DNA of 64,000 nucleotides from Hedera helix (GCA_947179155.2 OX359276.1:42494192-42558191); one strand, 5' to 3'; shown: positions 36,096 to 50,275, counted from the first letter of the stretch. Notes: a model not told the origin generated them from the sequence alone. A program made the numbers and translations.

Positions 36096-37597
36096 TTTGG
36101 TTAGGGTTTAAGCAGTATTGGCTCTGCTTGGTTCCTGTGAATCTGCAGGAAAGAGAAAGGAATATAAAGTTGCTATCTTTGAAGAGAAATTCAAACTTTC
36201 ATTCCTACTCTCTGTTTTTCTTAGAAATCAAACGGTGCGTCAATCGCGACGTAACCATGAAAGATGAGGAGTGAGGGAGGGAGAATTACTTGTTTTGGGA
36301 TTTTCTTCTTTTGGGGGAATTGAAGGGGAAGTTGTGTTAATTGGAAATGTGATAGCTAGGGTTTCAATTGTAAGGAACTTGTAGAGTTATCCGCCAATAA
36401 TTTCACATGTTGCAAATAGGAAGAAGAAGACAGGAGAAAAAAATGTTTTGATGAGGTTAGGCGTTTGAAACGTGTTCCATCGATGACTGCTCAGTGCTCA
36501 CCCAACGTAAGGCTCCACTCAGAGTCCCAAATTTACGAAATGCCATTATTATCATCCGAACATGCCGCGAACGTATGGATGTGTTAATTATTAAAATAAT
36601 TAATTAAGGACAATGTTTTTTAAAAAATTTATATGATAATCGTCGTTATAGATATTTAAATGTTGTTATAAATTTATAATAATAATTTTTATATAAAATT
36701 ATCAAAAAATACTATAAAAATATTATTTTTCTTATTAAATATAGAGTAAATATTTAATTAAAATTTTAATAAAATAATTTTAGTTATTAAATTATTCAAT
36801 ATTTATTTATACAACAAGTTGTTAAATTATATATAATAAGTTATTTCAATTGACTACTAAATTAAATATTTGAATGAAGTGTAATTTTATTTAGTTATAA
36901 TTATGAAAAAATAATTATTTTAATTTTATTTAAATTTATGATGGATCTATATATTAGAGTTTATATTGATAAAATTTGTTTGAAACTCTAATTCGAACAA
37001 AACTATGAAACTCAATCTTTAATAAATTTTAAATTAGTTATGACAATCAATTAGTAATGAGTTTACTATAATTTTCAACTAATTTTACAGGTAATATGTT
37101 TCAAAAAAATTCAAGTATATTATTAATACAATTATATAATAAAAAATTAAATTTTAATAAATTTAATCTAGTTCGTACATTTTAAATAATTAAATTTACG
37201 ATCAATATTAATATAATTAAATCTCTTGATATGATAAAAGATATTTTTGACAATTTTACATTTTTCATAAAATTGTAATAACAAAATCATCCTATGTAAA
37301 ATTTGTTGAGATCTATTACCTTATGTAGATTTGTGATAATAAAAAAAGCGTGTATTAAGTTTAGTAAAATTAAAAATAATTTTTTTTAGGAGTTTCTTTT
37401 CTTATTAGAAATTAAAAAAAAAAATTCATTCTTTTTACTAACAGGTTAGGGTTCCTTTTGAATATGTTACAAATTTAAAAAATATTTAATTGTTATAAAT
37501 TTAGATAGTATTTATTCTAATTTAGATAGGGGAAAAAAATTGAACTAAAAATTTGTGAAACAAAATTTGTACTTTTAATTATATAATTGACAGGTTG
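36096..37597. other. PPR promoter/leader and AT-rich intergenic DNA
   Basis: The first 150-400 bases upstream of 36095 are probably the PPR leader and promoter. From about 36550 the sequence is AT-rich with no gene or repeat boundary recognised; it ends at GGTTG (37593-37597), the left target site of the LARD. Confidence 0.55.
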
Positions 37598-38442
37598 TGT
37601 AATAACCCAAATATTTAACAATATTTCTTTTAATGAAAATATTGAGGAGATTAATATAGGTGGTAAAAAAAAAAAAAAAAAAACCTAGTTCTATGAGAAG
37701 GGTGAAAATAGATGGATAAATTTATTTTTTTCCTATGTGTTAGTAAGAACCTGGGAGGTCTAAGTGTTGTAGAACCCTGCAAATTTTCTCTTGGAGCAGA
37801 GATGCCTTAGAGAGGCGAGTAAATCAGTCATTAACTCAGGATGCGATTAGTGACTCGATAGATAAGAGAATTATAATAAAAATAATTCGTTAGGGTAAAA
37901 CAAGGTAGTATGATACATTTGAAAATTCGATGAATTATTTGATGGATAAGATAAGCTAGGTTGTTGCGGTAATTCGATTTAAGCCAACCTAGTTGAAATG
38001 AACCTAAAAATTTAATAATGTTATAAATAAAATTTTAAATTTTAAATTTTAAATTAGTGAATTAATGAAGGGTGATCATTTCAAACCCTAGGAAAGGGTA
38101 TTATGAATATTTAAATATTCGATGATTTATTTTAAGGTTGTTCGATCAAAGGGGTTATTAAACTAACAAACAAACTTAGGAAATTAATACCGAGCGAGTG
38201 GTATGTTGAGAAACCCAAATTAGGATTCAATTAGGCTTAATTAGGGAAAGTCTAATTGGGTTATGTAAATTAATTAATATAATTATTAATTAATAATAAC
38301 TATGTGAAATATTAATAATATTAATTAATAGTCCAACTAGTAGTTAAATACTAGTAGGCTAGCTCATATATTATTTTTAAACAAGTCCACTTAATTAATT
38401 AAGTATGAATTTGTATGTTGGTTGTATTAATTTAATTAGGTA

Positions 38443-38770
38443 AGCCCAATGATTTATTTAAATTGGGAGACTAATAAATTAATGTTTAAGCCCAATGTTG
38501 GTAAATTAATTTGGTGTTATAGTAGCCCAACTAAGATTAATAGTAAGCCCAAACAATTAAATTGAAAGCCCATTCTTTTGATCCAAATTAAAAGCTTCTA
38601 GAAGGATTTTTATTTTGCAAGTTAACTAATAAAAATAAATCAAAAATTGGGACAATGTTGAGAAAAAGTGTGGAATACTCAACCTCTTTTGGCTAGAATT
38701 TGTAGAATGCTTGAAGTCCAATTTATATGCTTACAAGGTGTGTATGTATAGGTTGGCTCCACTATAAATA
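38443..38770 (+). promoter_or_regulatory. LARD LTR promoter: cluster of TGGGCT boxes and TATA box
   Basis: AGCCCA (TGGGCT on the other strand) occurs at about 38443, 38489, 38524, 38546 and 38567, followed by TATAAATA at 38763-38770. TGGGCC/T is the plant 'site II' element bound by TCP factors. The right LTR keeps the last three boxes and the TATA (58142-58149). The spacing is as expected for an LTR promoter; activity is inference. Confidence 0.55.
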
Positions 38771-39604
38771 AATCACTTGGTTCATTGGCTAAGAGTTTAA
38801 AAAAATTGCAAGAGAGAGCTTTTATATTGGTGCTAGTGAGTTGGAGTGAGTTCCAAGTGAGTTGAGTGAAATAGTGAATAAACTAATGAGTTAACTCAAC
38901 CGAGTCGAGCCGAGTCAAGCCAACTCAACCCATTCTTAACCAAGAGAAGAGCTTAGAGGTTCATCTACTATTTTGGAAGGAAGAGAAAGCAAGCACACAA
39001 AACAAAAAGGTTAGAAAATCCTAAAAAACCTTAGTTATGCTTGTTATGTGATTAAAATAAGAAATAAATTGTAAAAATGCCATCTTTATGTTCTTTAAGT
39101 CTAGATCCATGCTAGATATGTTAAACAAGTGTTTCATGGATTTTTGGTATGGATGCATAAGCATTGATGTGGAAAAACTTAGCAAAAGTTGTAAAATGAT
39201 GTTTACCGGAAAACTAAAAATCGAGTAGCCTCATTCCCGGATTTACTGTTCACGAGCCGTAAGTCGGATTTTTGATCCGTCAATTTTGTTGGATAGATCT
39301 TGAAGTTGTGTAAATTTTAAAACTTGAATGACTAAAATCCGAGTTAAAATGAATTAGTTATGATTTTTCTAGCAAAACACTCCACTGTCGGAAGTTTTAC
39401 ATGAACAGTCCGGTTTCAGGCTGATTTCGGAGGTCAAATCATGTCCAAAAAATGAATCCGATAATGGAAAATTGTAGTTCGAGAAGATACGAACGCAACG
39501 ATATAAAGTAGAGCACCATCGGAGTTATAGAACTTAAGTTATTAAGGTTTTTGTAAGGGACCCCAAAACTGGACATAATTAAAACCTACTGCCGGTTTTT
39601 TTTC

Positions 39605-39641
39605 GGTGAACCGGCCGGAGCATTCCGGCGGCCGGTTCACC
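39605..39641. repeat. GC-rich perfect hairpin in the LARD LTR
   Basis: GGTGAACCGGCC ... GGCCGGTTCACC, a 12-bp perfect stem in otherwise AT-rich DNA, followed by TTTTCCGGCCGGTTCCGG. The identical copy in the right LTR is at 58984-59020. Confidence 0.85.
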
Positions 39642-39949
39642 CATTTTCCGGCCGGTTCCGGCGATGGTCAAAACTAGAAAATTGCTTGGAATTACGTGTA
39701 CTATTTTCTGGAATTTAATGGTATTTTTATAATGTCAGTAGATATTTTTCATAATTATTTAATAATAAAAGCTTACTAAATGTATGAAAAATAATAAAAA
39801 GTATTTTTAAAAGTTGGAAAAATATGAAAAAATAACCTACTGATTATTTGAAGTGTTATATGTATGGAGATTGTATTATTTCCGAAAATCGGTATTTTTC
39901 ATATTATTTATGGTGTAAATGTACACTAATTTGTGACTACCTAGCTAAT

Positions 39950-41010
39950 AATTCAAGAAAATTATAAATAAATTGTTATTAAATATTAAATATGTTCTTT
40001 AGGTATTTAATAACAATATCAACTTGTGTGGAGAAAATAAATAAATTATTTATTATTTAATTAGATATTAAATAGTAAATAAAGGAAAGTAAATAGCTAA
40101 TTATTCTTTAATTAATATTAAATAATAATTAGAGTAAGATAAAGATTTTAAACTTTAATTATTTATTATTTAATAAGATTAAATAATAAATAAAGAGAGT
40201 TAGGTAATTATTATTTAAAATTAAATAATAATTACAGTTAAGTAAAGTTGATAACATAATTATTTATTATTTTATTTAATTAAGAGTAAATAATAAATAA
40301 AGATAATTAATTAATTATTATTTAATTAACATTAAATAATAATTAAAGAGGGTTAATTGCTTTCTATATTAAATAGTAATCAAAGGATGTTAGAGTTAAT
40401 AGTATAATTGTTTATTATTTAATTAATATTAAATAATGAGTACGGATAATTAATTAATTAATTATTATTTAATTCATATTAAATAATAATTAGATGGTAA
40501 TTAAGTGAAATAAATTATTACTTAATCGGGAGAAGATTATTAAGTAATTAAAATATATTGATAATATTAATGATTAACTATTAAATGATAATAGTTAAGA
40601 ATTAAATCATTACTCAATAATTAATAATGATATGTAATTAATTTAAAATATTATTATGGAATTAATAATATTGTTTAACAAGTAATTAACTATTGAATAA
40701 TAATAGTTAAGGGTTGAATCATTATTAAATAATTACTAATGATACGTGAGGATTTCAAATATTATTAAATGGTTAATAATATTGATGAACAATTAAATTA
40801 TTATTAAAATGATTAATAATAATGAGAAGTCAAATAAAATATTATTAAAGGGTAATAATACTAACAAGCAATTAAATTATTATTAAAAGAGTAATAATAA
40901 TGATTAAGGTAAACTATTATTAAAAAGAAATTAATAATAGTAATGATTATTTAAAGTGTTATTTAACAATTAAATAACATTATAAGTTATTACTAATTAA
41001 TAGTAAGAGT
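39950..41010. repeat. Array of AT-rich palindromes in left LARD LTR
   Basis: Around 15 units of roughly 60 bp containing inverted words such as AATTATTATTTAATT / AATTAAATAATAATT, separated by short G-containing spacers. Same array in the right LTR at about 59330-60390. Comparable in kind to the array at 21024-21765. Confidence 0.75.
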
Positions 41011-41438
41011 TTAAAATATTAACCAATGCAGTTAATATTATGATAAATCATCGAGTTAAATGATGTGATTAAGTTAAACCAAGGGTATGGTCCATTAGTG
41101 ACTAATTAGTTGTTCGACCTAAACAGAAATAAGGTCCAGACATTAACGCAGTGACATTAATAAATATCATAACTGCATAGTTTATACAAAAGATTTACGG
41201 TGTTGAATATGAAACACTCAGTCAAGTTAACGAGAGACTAAAATATGAAATTAACCTTATTAAATAAAGGGGACGATAAGAAGAAATAAATATCGTTAAA
41301 ATAAGATTTAGTATTGAGTCAAACTTTGACTGATATTGTGCACCGTTGATCTCACATACCGTGTAGGTGGTGCAAGGAACATGAAAGATTAGCGTAAGCT
41401 GGTTATGCAAGTCCAGGCAAGTTTTTCAGAACGTGTTG

Positions 41439-43805
41439 TGTAAGACCCCGAATTTTATGAAATACAAAATTTAATTTTTCTTCATATATATATTTTTTGA
41501 AACAGTAAGTGGTTAAATTAACAAAATTGAAAGTTAAGGATGTTATGTGCAAATTTTATTTTGTCGGACAATATTCGCTTTGTCGGGGAATATTCGTTTG
41601 GTCGGGGAATATTCGTGCCGTACGACGGCGCCGAAATAATAAATTATTAGGTGATATGAAATGAATGGTGTAGATTAAAGTGTGAATTATTGTTGAATAA
41701 TTGAATTGATTTGTTTATAATATAAAGTTAGGTGATTATTAGGTGATATGAAATGAATTGTGTAGATTAAAGTGTGAATTATTGTTGAATAATTAAATTG
41801 ATTTGTTTATAATATAAAGTTAGGTGATTATTAGGTGATATGAAATGAATGGTGTAGATTAAAGATAATATAATATTTGAAATGGATGGTGTAGATTAAA
41901 AGATGATCTTTAAATGAATGGTTTAGATTAAATGAATGATAAGATTTTTGGCTATAAATAGAAGCCTTAACTTAAGGATTTTTCATACACTTCCTTACTT
42001 GTTCTTTCTTTCTCTCTCTAAATACTTCTTGTGAAAGTTCTCTCTAAGTGTGCTTAAGTCATCTTGAGTATTTGTGAAGATCTATAAGTATACGTGTACT
42101 GTTCAAGTTAATCAACCTCATTTAAATCAATATCCAGTCACGTGTTGAGGTAAGGGATACCATCTTTTTCATCTTCCATTATTCAAACATACTATGGTAA
42201 GGGATTATCATTATTTGATTCTCGATAATAATATTGTTTCTTCCTTACTCATAAGACGTGCCTTTTATCTCCATGTATTAAATTGTGGGAATAACCTTAC
42301 GGAGCGGATTGCCGCCTGTTGGTGAATAACCTTTCGTATTCATTCATTATTAATCTCTGAGAATAACCTTACGGAGCGAATTGCCGCCTGTTTGGTGAAT
42401 AACTCTTTGTACTCAAATTCTATTAAATTGTGGGAATAACCTTACGGAGCGGATTGCCGCCTGTTGGTGAATAACCTTTCGTATTCATTCATTATTAATC
42501 TCTGAGAATAACCTTACGGAGCGGATTGCCGCCTGTTTGGTGAATAACTCTTTGTACTCAAATTCTATTAAATTGTGGGAATAACCTTACGGAGCGGTTT
42601 GCCGCCTGTTGGTGAATAACCCTTTGTATTAATTTCCTTCACCTTTTGTTAATCAAACCTGCTACGGTAAGGGATATTATTTTCTTTCATACTCCTAAAT
42701 CGAAATTTATTATGGAACTATTGCTTCTATAATTCCTGAAAATATTATATGTTCCATAATAGTTGAACTTCATTATTTCAACTGAACCTTCCTATTTACG
42801 TGAACCTTTCTATTGAATTGTAACCGTTATTCTGAACTGTGGATCTTGAATTTCACTCCACATCATGTTGACAATTTGGACATTATTTGAATCTGTACAA
42901 AGTAAACTTCCGATACTTATTGTTATCCTATTTCTTCTGTTCATCATTTATATCATTCTAATCATCCAAAAATCAAGCTGTTGTGAATATCTGTGGCCGG
43001 GGGCACAGATGTGATATATTTGTTGAACAGATGATAGGTTAAAGGCGATATAATAGGTTAAAGGCGATACATCTGTTCGGTGTCTTTTATGGCACGTGGT
43101 GAATGTTCTCTTTGGCCCGTAGTGCAAAGATGAACTGTTGTTTGGTATGATTATGACCAAAGGCTGAATCTGGTATAATCATGACCGTTGGTGTTATATT
43201 GAATGTCTTTGGCCCGTAGTGCAAAGATGAACTGTTGATCTGCATGATTATGATCAGGAACTGTGAATTTGTATTATCTTGACTAATGATATTTCAGATG
43301 ATAAAAGTTGATGATGTTTTTCCTAAAAAGAGAACCGAGTGGACATTATAGTCTGCATTATTCTTCTAATAGATTACTCATTCCGCTGCTATTATTGATC
43401 TGAACGTTGTTTAAGAATTTAACTGCAGTTTTTGATATAAACCTTGTAGTCTATTGTATTCTATCAAGAACTCAACTGTTGAAGACTAATGATAATTTAT
43501 TCGTCATTATCTTAGTCATGATATTCTTTACTGGGCTATTTGAGCTCACCCTTTCTTTTGTTCCATTGTTTTTCAACAGGAGATGAAAACATAACAGGGT
43601 CTAGCCGGGGAATGGAGTGAGGGTCCGAGGAATAGTTATCATAGTCTTCACGTTTTGTAAAATAGTGTGGCAATAATAGTGAAGACTTAGTTGTGTATTA
43701 TTATACACTGTATTGTTGTACGTTGTGCTTTGTTGTAATAATTTTGTTGTAGTATTTTGACGACTCAAGTTTGGGCTGTGTGGGCCCAGATTTGGGGGCG
43801 TCACA
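41439..43805 (+). mobile_element. Solo LTR, family A, nested in left LARD LTR
   Basis: 2,367 bp, TGTAAGACCCC...GGCGTCACA, on the plus strand (opposite to the other family A copies). Perfect TGTTG target duplications at 41434-41438 and 43806-43810. The right LARD LTR shows the uninterrupted site (AACGTGTTGCATTATG, near 60810). It has five of the 72-74 bp tandem units (42288-42625) and a TATA box at 41953-41961. A segment of several hundred bases present in the other LTRs (equivalent to about 9000-9540) is missing, joined at GGCGCCGAAATAATAAATTATTAGG. Confidence 0.95.
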
Positions 43806-44661
43806 TGTTGCATTATGTGTCTGATTTTAAAATACTACAAAATCATTATATGTGCATAAATTATTATGTGTAATAATGTGGTAAGATGCTTTTATGATAA
43901 AAGTTGAAATAAACTATTGATATGCACTAGATGATTAAGTTGATTGCTCTATATATATTGAACTGTATGAAATTGTAAATGACATGCATGAATAGCATGA
44001 ATCATAGAGTAAATGCAAAGCATGATAGACATGAGATATGTAGTCATTGTAAAGCATGAGATGCATGAAGCATGATGAAATATGTTTATGTGTTATGTGA
44101 AACTGTTAGACTTGTTGAGCCGTTGTGCTCACCCTTGCTTAAAACAAAACATTACAGAGTAGCTTGAGGAAGCCGATTACTCCGGTAGAGACAAAGATGA
44201 AGATTGACTAACGAGTCATCAAGATTGAAGCATAGGTGCTTTTGTAGTAAAACCTTGCGGTAGACTAATTCATTCACTTGTGTAAGTAGATATGAAGAGT
44301 TTATGTTTTGTTGTGCTATAGATTAGCAAACTTAAATTGTTAAGAGAACATTTACAGATTATTTGAATATCATTTTCAGACGTTGTCCTTTATGAATAAG
44401 GATAATAGGATGGTGTGATTGAGTCATTATACATATGATCTCAAATTGATTTTAATAGAATGTCGTATCATGTATGATATGAAGACATACTAGGAATGTA
44501 TAAAGATTGCGATTCTGGAATAGAAAGAGATGCTATATAATTGTAAATAAATGATTATTTAGCAATTATAATATTGTTGTAATTCATGAACAATAAGGAA
44601 AAATAGTGCTAGTGTTGAACCGGATCCGAGGTTAAAGGAACCCGGATTTGGGGTCGTCACA

Positions 44662-46805
44662 AGTTGGTATCAGAGCTGATAGGTTATAAACCTTAGGTAA
44701 GAGTACCTTAAGCTATAACCGTAGTAGAAGATAAGTAAAATGATAAATGAATAAACTCCGGAAGAGTTTAAGTAATAAAAGATGAATTTGAAAAAATTCA
44801 TATATAGAAGATTATCCAAAGATGGATTTAAGAAGATATAAGAGAGATGAAAAAGGTCATGTTGTACCTAATTTGAAGAAGTGATAGAAAATATCTTATG
44901 ATAAGATTTTGAGAAGCATAAAGAAAATGCTAATAAAGTCATGAAATGATCTAGAGAAATGAACCCGTAATGAGACAGATGTGCTAAAATATGAATGGAG
45001 AGAATTCGTATTCAGTTAAGAAAATTAGAAAGTTTGTGGGTTTTTAATTGAGAACTCATATTAGTGGCTGAGTTGTACGATTCCTTGTATGGATTTGTGC
45101 TTGGTTTTAGAACCACTTAGCTTCCTATATTAATATAGTAGTTGAGTTTAACAGTTCTTTGTATGGGCAGAGGATTTGTTCTTGGTTTAACGACCGCTTA
45201 ACTTTCTATATTAATTAGTGGCCGAGTTGACCAATTTCTTGTATGGGCAGGAGATTGCGTTTGGTTTGACAACCACTTAGCTTCCTATAGTGATAATCAA
45301 TTTGAACCTGATGTCACGCTATTCGATGTATATATGGTGAGAAGGTGATTCTTTTCTCATTATATATTGGATATGTAGAGAATATTAAGATAAGTACGTG
45401 TTCTTAAAACTCATACTGATGGTAAGTTCGTGACTCATAATCGTATGGTGGAACCCCTCAGCGAATGGACGATTTTGGTCTGGCTAGGATAAGTTCTCCA
45501 ACCCATATGATTGTGGCAAGTACCTGAACTCCTAATGTGTGGTAAGTTTGATGAACAGTAAGTATGTGTAGAGTTAAGTAGTAAGACTGGAGCTTTACCA
45601 GATATAGTTATTAAGCTGAAAAAGAATGCGGAGGAGAAATTTGAGGTATTTTGAGGTTTTAGGATATTCTAAATCTTCTAGCTATGCTAGACTTTGAAAT
45701 TCTCAAAATCGTGCTAAATTCGCACTTTTGTGCTTTTGAAAAGACAAATGTATTTTAGAAATCATTAATGCATTTAGTGCAGAGATGATAAACGATGGAG
45801 TCATCAATGCAGAGTAACCTAGTGTTGGATGTTTAAAGCCCACTATGGTATGATGTAGTATGACAAAGTCATAAAAATAATTTTCAGTATTTTAAAACGT
45901 TTAAAGAATAGTCTATGCTAATTGTTTCAGCTAGACAAATTGATTTGAAAATATCAAAATGTATTTATAAAATCATCACACGCCATTAAAGCCATGGTAT
46001 GGGGATGAAAAGGACGGAATCCTCAACGTACTGTCAAGATGTGCGGTATCATGAAGTCATGAATTAATGACGGAATCCTCAACGTACTGTCAAGATGATG
46101 CGGTATCATGAAGTCCTATAAATGAATTTTAGTTATTTTAACTAATCTGAAATGAATTTTTGAATCGTAATATACGAACAGTTCAATGATGGGAGTCTTT
46201 GTCATTTATTTTAACTGGACACTTTTGGTCAGAATTGACTCAAGTTTTATTATCCAATCCAAATTATTTTGGAACGGAATTTTGTAGTAAGTCTGAGGTG
46301 AACAAGTGCAAAAACAAATATATTCCGTCGGCTAAAGCAGATATATTTTTGTCGGCATATAGCTCCGACTGGCGCCTAAAAATTAAGACGTTCTGCACGA
46401 CGTATGGTACAATAGGCTGATCACCTAGCGTACACCTATGGAATGTTTTCAGTCTTTGTGATTGATAAACACTCTGTTTATAAGTATTTACAGGGATAAA
46501 TACTATTTATTCGGAATTCAGTTAATTCCATTCGGATGTTCACAGTCTTGATGACCCCTCAGCATATTATGAAAGTTTTAATGAATATTTTGATTTTCAA
46601 TTTATTCTTCTGTAAGATATTGATTTTCAATTTATTCTTCTGTAAGATATTTCATTGTTCTGGAATTATGAGTTTAGAAGTATGAACTTCCTATAAAAGG
46701 GTGGTCATATAATTTGAGGAGTAAAGAGATATTCTCAGAGATGAAAATTTGTAGAAATGAGTATGATGAAATTTCGAGGACGAAATTTTTATAAGGATGG
46801 GTGAA
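44662..46805 (+). other. Non-coding interior of the LARD
   Basis: 2,144 bp between primer site and purine tract. No frame of note: the longest stretch (73 codons at 46199) shows no retrotransposon motif. It contains three tandem units of about 78 bp (45062-45290; CTTGTATGG...TTTGGTTT...ACCACTTAGCTTCCTAT), two units of 56 bp (from 46013 and 46069; GACGGAATCCTCAACGTACT) and a 30-bp duplication (about 46590-46650). The last 60 bases (CGAGGACGAAATTTTTATAAGG) resemble the same place in family A. Confidence 0.8.
44664..44676 (+). other. Primer-binding site of the LARD
   Basis: TTGGTATCAGAGC two bases after the left LTR; it complements the 3' end of initiator tRNA-Met exactly. Confidence 0.9.
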
Positions 46806-46893
46806 TGTAATAACCCAAATATTTAACAATATTTCTTTTAATGAAAATATTGAGGAGATTAATATAGGTGGTAAAAAAAAAAAAAAAACTAGT

Positions 46894-49545
46894 TGTGACG
46901 CCCCCAAATCTAGGCCCACACAGCCCAAACTTGAGTCGTCAAAAGACTACTACAAAAATATTACAACAAAGCACAACGTACAACAATACAGTGTATAATA
47001 ATACACAACTAAGTCTTCACTATTATTGCCACACTATTTTACAACACGTGAAGACTACGACAGCTATTCCTCAGACTCTCACTCCATCCCCCGGCTAGAC
47101 CCTGTTACGTTTTCATCGCCTGTTGAAAAACAATGGAACAAAAAAAAAGGGTGAGCTCAAATAGCCCAGTAAGAAATATCATGACTAAGATAATGACGAA
47201 TAAATTATCATTAGCCTTCAACAGTTGAGTTCTTGATAGAATACAATAGACTACAAGGTTTATATCAAAAACTGCAGTTAAATTCTTAAACAACGTTCAG
47301 ATCAATAATAGCAGCGGAATGAGCAATCTATTAGAAGAATAATGCAGACTATAATGTCCACTCGCTTCTCTTTTTAGTAAAAATATCATCAACTTTTATC
47401 ATCTGAAATACCATTAGTCAAAATAATACAACTTCACAGTTCCTGGTCATAATCATGCAGATCAACAGTTCATCTTTGCACTACGGGCCAAAGACATTCA
47501 ATATAACACCAACGGTCATGATTATACCAGATTCAGCCTTTGGTAATAATCATACCAATCAACAGTTCATCTTTGCACTACGGGCCAAAGATATTCAATA
47601 AAGCACCATCGGTCATGATTATACCAGATTCAGCCTTTGGTCATAATCATACCAACCAACAGTTCATCTTTGCACTACGGGCCAAAGAGAACATTCACCA
47701 CGTGCCATAAAAGACACCGAACAGATGTATCGCCTTTAACCTAGTATATCGCCTTTAACCTATCATCTGTTCAACAATTATATCACATCTGTGCCCCCGG
47801 CCACAGATATTCACAACAGCTTGATTCTTGATGATTAATACAAATAACAGTGATACAAATGATGAACAGAAGAACAGGATAAACAATAAGTATCAGAAGT
47901 TTACTTTGTGCAGATTCAAATAATATCCAAATTGCCAACATGATGTGGAGTGAAATTTAAAAATGATATTCAAGATCCACAGTTCAGAATAACGGTTACA
48001 GTTCAATAGAAAGGTTCACGTAAATAGGAAGGTTCAGTTGAAATAATGAAGTTCAACTATTATGGAACATATAATATTTTCAGGAATTATAGAAGCAATA
48101 GTTCCATAATAAGTTTCGATTTAGGAGTATGAAAGAAAATAATATCCCTTACCGTAGCAGGTTTGATTAACAAACGGTGAAGGAAATTAATATCCCTTAC
48201 CATAGTAAGTTTGAATAATGGAAGATGAAAAAGATGGTATCCCTTATGAGTATAAAGGAAAATGATATCACTTACGAATATGGAATAAAAGTGTCATGTG
48301 ATAATTCGTGTAGACAAATTATTTCCACACGAGACAAATAAAAAGGGTTATTCACCAACAGGCGATAATCCGCACCGTAAGGTTATTCCCATCAATTTGA
48401 ATACGAATAGTTATTCACCAAACAGGCGATAATCCGCGCCGTAAGGTTATTCCCATCAATTTGAATACGAAGAGTTATTCACCAAACATGCGATAATCCG
48501 CACCGTAAGGTTATTCTCAAAGATTAATAAGGAATGAATACAAAAGGTTATTCACCAACAGGCGGTAAACCGCGCCGTAAGGTTATTCCCACAATTTAAT
48601 ACATGGAAATAAATGGCACAAGAAAGAAACGATATTATTTTCGAGAATCAAAGAATGATAATCCCTTCAAGTAAGAAAGAAAATAATATCCATTTATGAT
48701 GATGAAAAGAGTGATACCCCTTACCGTAGTAAGTTAGAATATGAAAGAAGATAATATTCCTTACCACAGTAAATTTAAGAGTTTGAAATGAATGGTATTC
48801 CTTACCGCAATAAATTTAAGAGTGTGAAAAGAATAATATTCCTTACCACAGTAAATTTAAGAGTTTGAAATGAATGTTATTCCTTACCTTAACACGTGAC
48901 TGGATATTGATTTAAATGAGGTTGATCAACCTATATATTTATAATATAAATTAGTAATTACCACATATAAATTTCAAAGTGTATGATAATTCATATATTA
49001 TGAACTATCAAAATTATATATATTTAACATAATTTTTGTAGTATAATATAACAACTTTAAAATAGTTTTTAAAATAATATTTCAAAATAAATCTTCCAAA
49101 GAAAGCTTTTATAAATGAATCTTCTCAAAGAAGAGTCTTCTAAGGGAAGATTTGTGAATACCGTGAAAAATAGGAATTTATGAAATTACTACTCTTTAAT
49201 AAAAGACTTACTTGAAAAATTCCTGCACTCCTTTTGGCTTTCAAACTCTCAAAATAACCTTACTATTCTCAGAGAAAACTCATAAAATTCTTATAGAAAA
49301 TTTTTATGTTTTAGGTGTGATTTTTCTATTCAGCTGAGCAAGCTATTTATAGGAGAAAATAAGTTACTATGCGTGGTAGGTGGGCTGAAAAATATTCAGC
49401 AGAGGCTGCTGCGCAGCCTCCACCAACCCACTTCAGCAAATTCACATTTCTCACATTTCATGTGGGCCCCACAATGGGTCCCACATGTTTCTTACTATTC
49501 ACGTCACTATTCACGTTACTATTTCAAATAGTAAAATTAATTATT

Positions 49546-49585
<40 letters not shown>

Positions 49586-50275
49586 TTATTCCTGTGAGTC
49601 CAACATATAAAATAATGTTACCACAATAATGTAAGAAACACGTTACATATTTTTATTAATTTAATAATATAAATTATAGTGTATTTGCTACTGTGACAAT
49701 TATTAGATTCAATAATTTTAAACTACAGTGCACCAACAATTATTGACTCGATGATATGAAATACAGTGTAATGACAATTATTGAATCAATAATGCAAAAT
49801 ACTGTGTAGCAACAATAATTGAATTGATAATATAAAATATTATGCAGTGACAATTATTGATGAAATGATGCGTAACAGTTACGGTGTCAATAATATGAGA
49901 CACTGTGCAATACCGTGTGCTACTGTAGAGTACCGCATGCTACAGTAAAATACCATAAATTACCGTATGCTACTATTCTTTTATCACCGGTATTTTAACA
50001 GTTAACACCGTTGACTATTTTTATTTAAAAAGGTTACTTCTGTCGTTTTCTATATCCGACAAATATTCCGTTGTGGGGTCCACCAATAATTAGTTATTTC
50101 GGCGCCGTCGTACGGCCCGAATATTCCCCGACAAAACGAATATTGTCCGACAAAATAAAATTTGCACATAACATCCTTAACTTTCAATTTCGTCAATTTA
50201 ACCACTTACTGTTTCATGAAAAATATATATGAAGAAAAATTAAATTTTATATTTCATAAAATTCGGGGTCTTACA
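46894..50275 (-). repeat. Family A LTR (3' LTR of array)
   Basis: 3,382 bp, longer than the LTRs at 6807 and 14007. The 72-bp units are diverged (GCGATAATCCGC instead of GCGGCAATCCGC), there is a (TTTA)n run at 49549-49587 and the 92-bp units are missing. Confidence 0.92.

Larger units (their letters stand above)
37598..44661 (+). repeat. Left LTR of LARD (contains nested solo LTR)
   Basis: Matches 57885-61667 almost base for base, with about 15 differences noticed by eye over 3.8 kb, except for the 2,372-bp nested insertion (41439-43810 including the second TGTTG). Contains TATAAATA (38763-38770), five AGCCCA/TGGGCT boxes upstream, a GC-rich hairpin (39605-39641) and an array of AT-rich palindromes (about 39950-41010). 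Confidence 0.9.

Noticed and set aside
46199..46420. 73-codon frame in the LARD interior as a possible coding gene
   Set aside because: No motif, no start context, and the sequence around it is rich in stops; length is within chance for AT-rich DNA.
46500..46660. Possible degenerate RT remnant (CCATTCGGATG...; ATTATGAAAGTTTTAATGAATATTTTG) in the LARD interior
   Set aside because: It vaguely resembles the PFG...FM..MN.IF part of RT but needs several frame changes; too weak to call.
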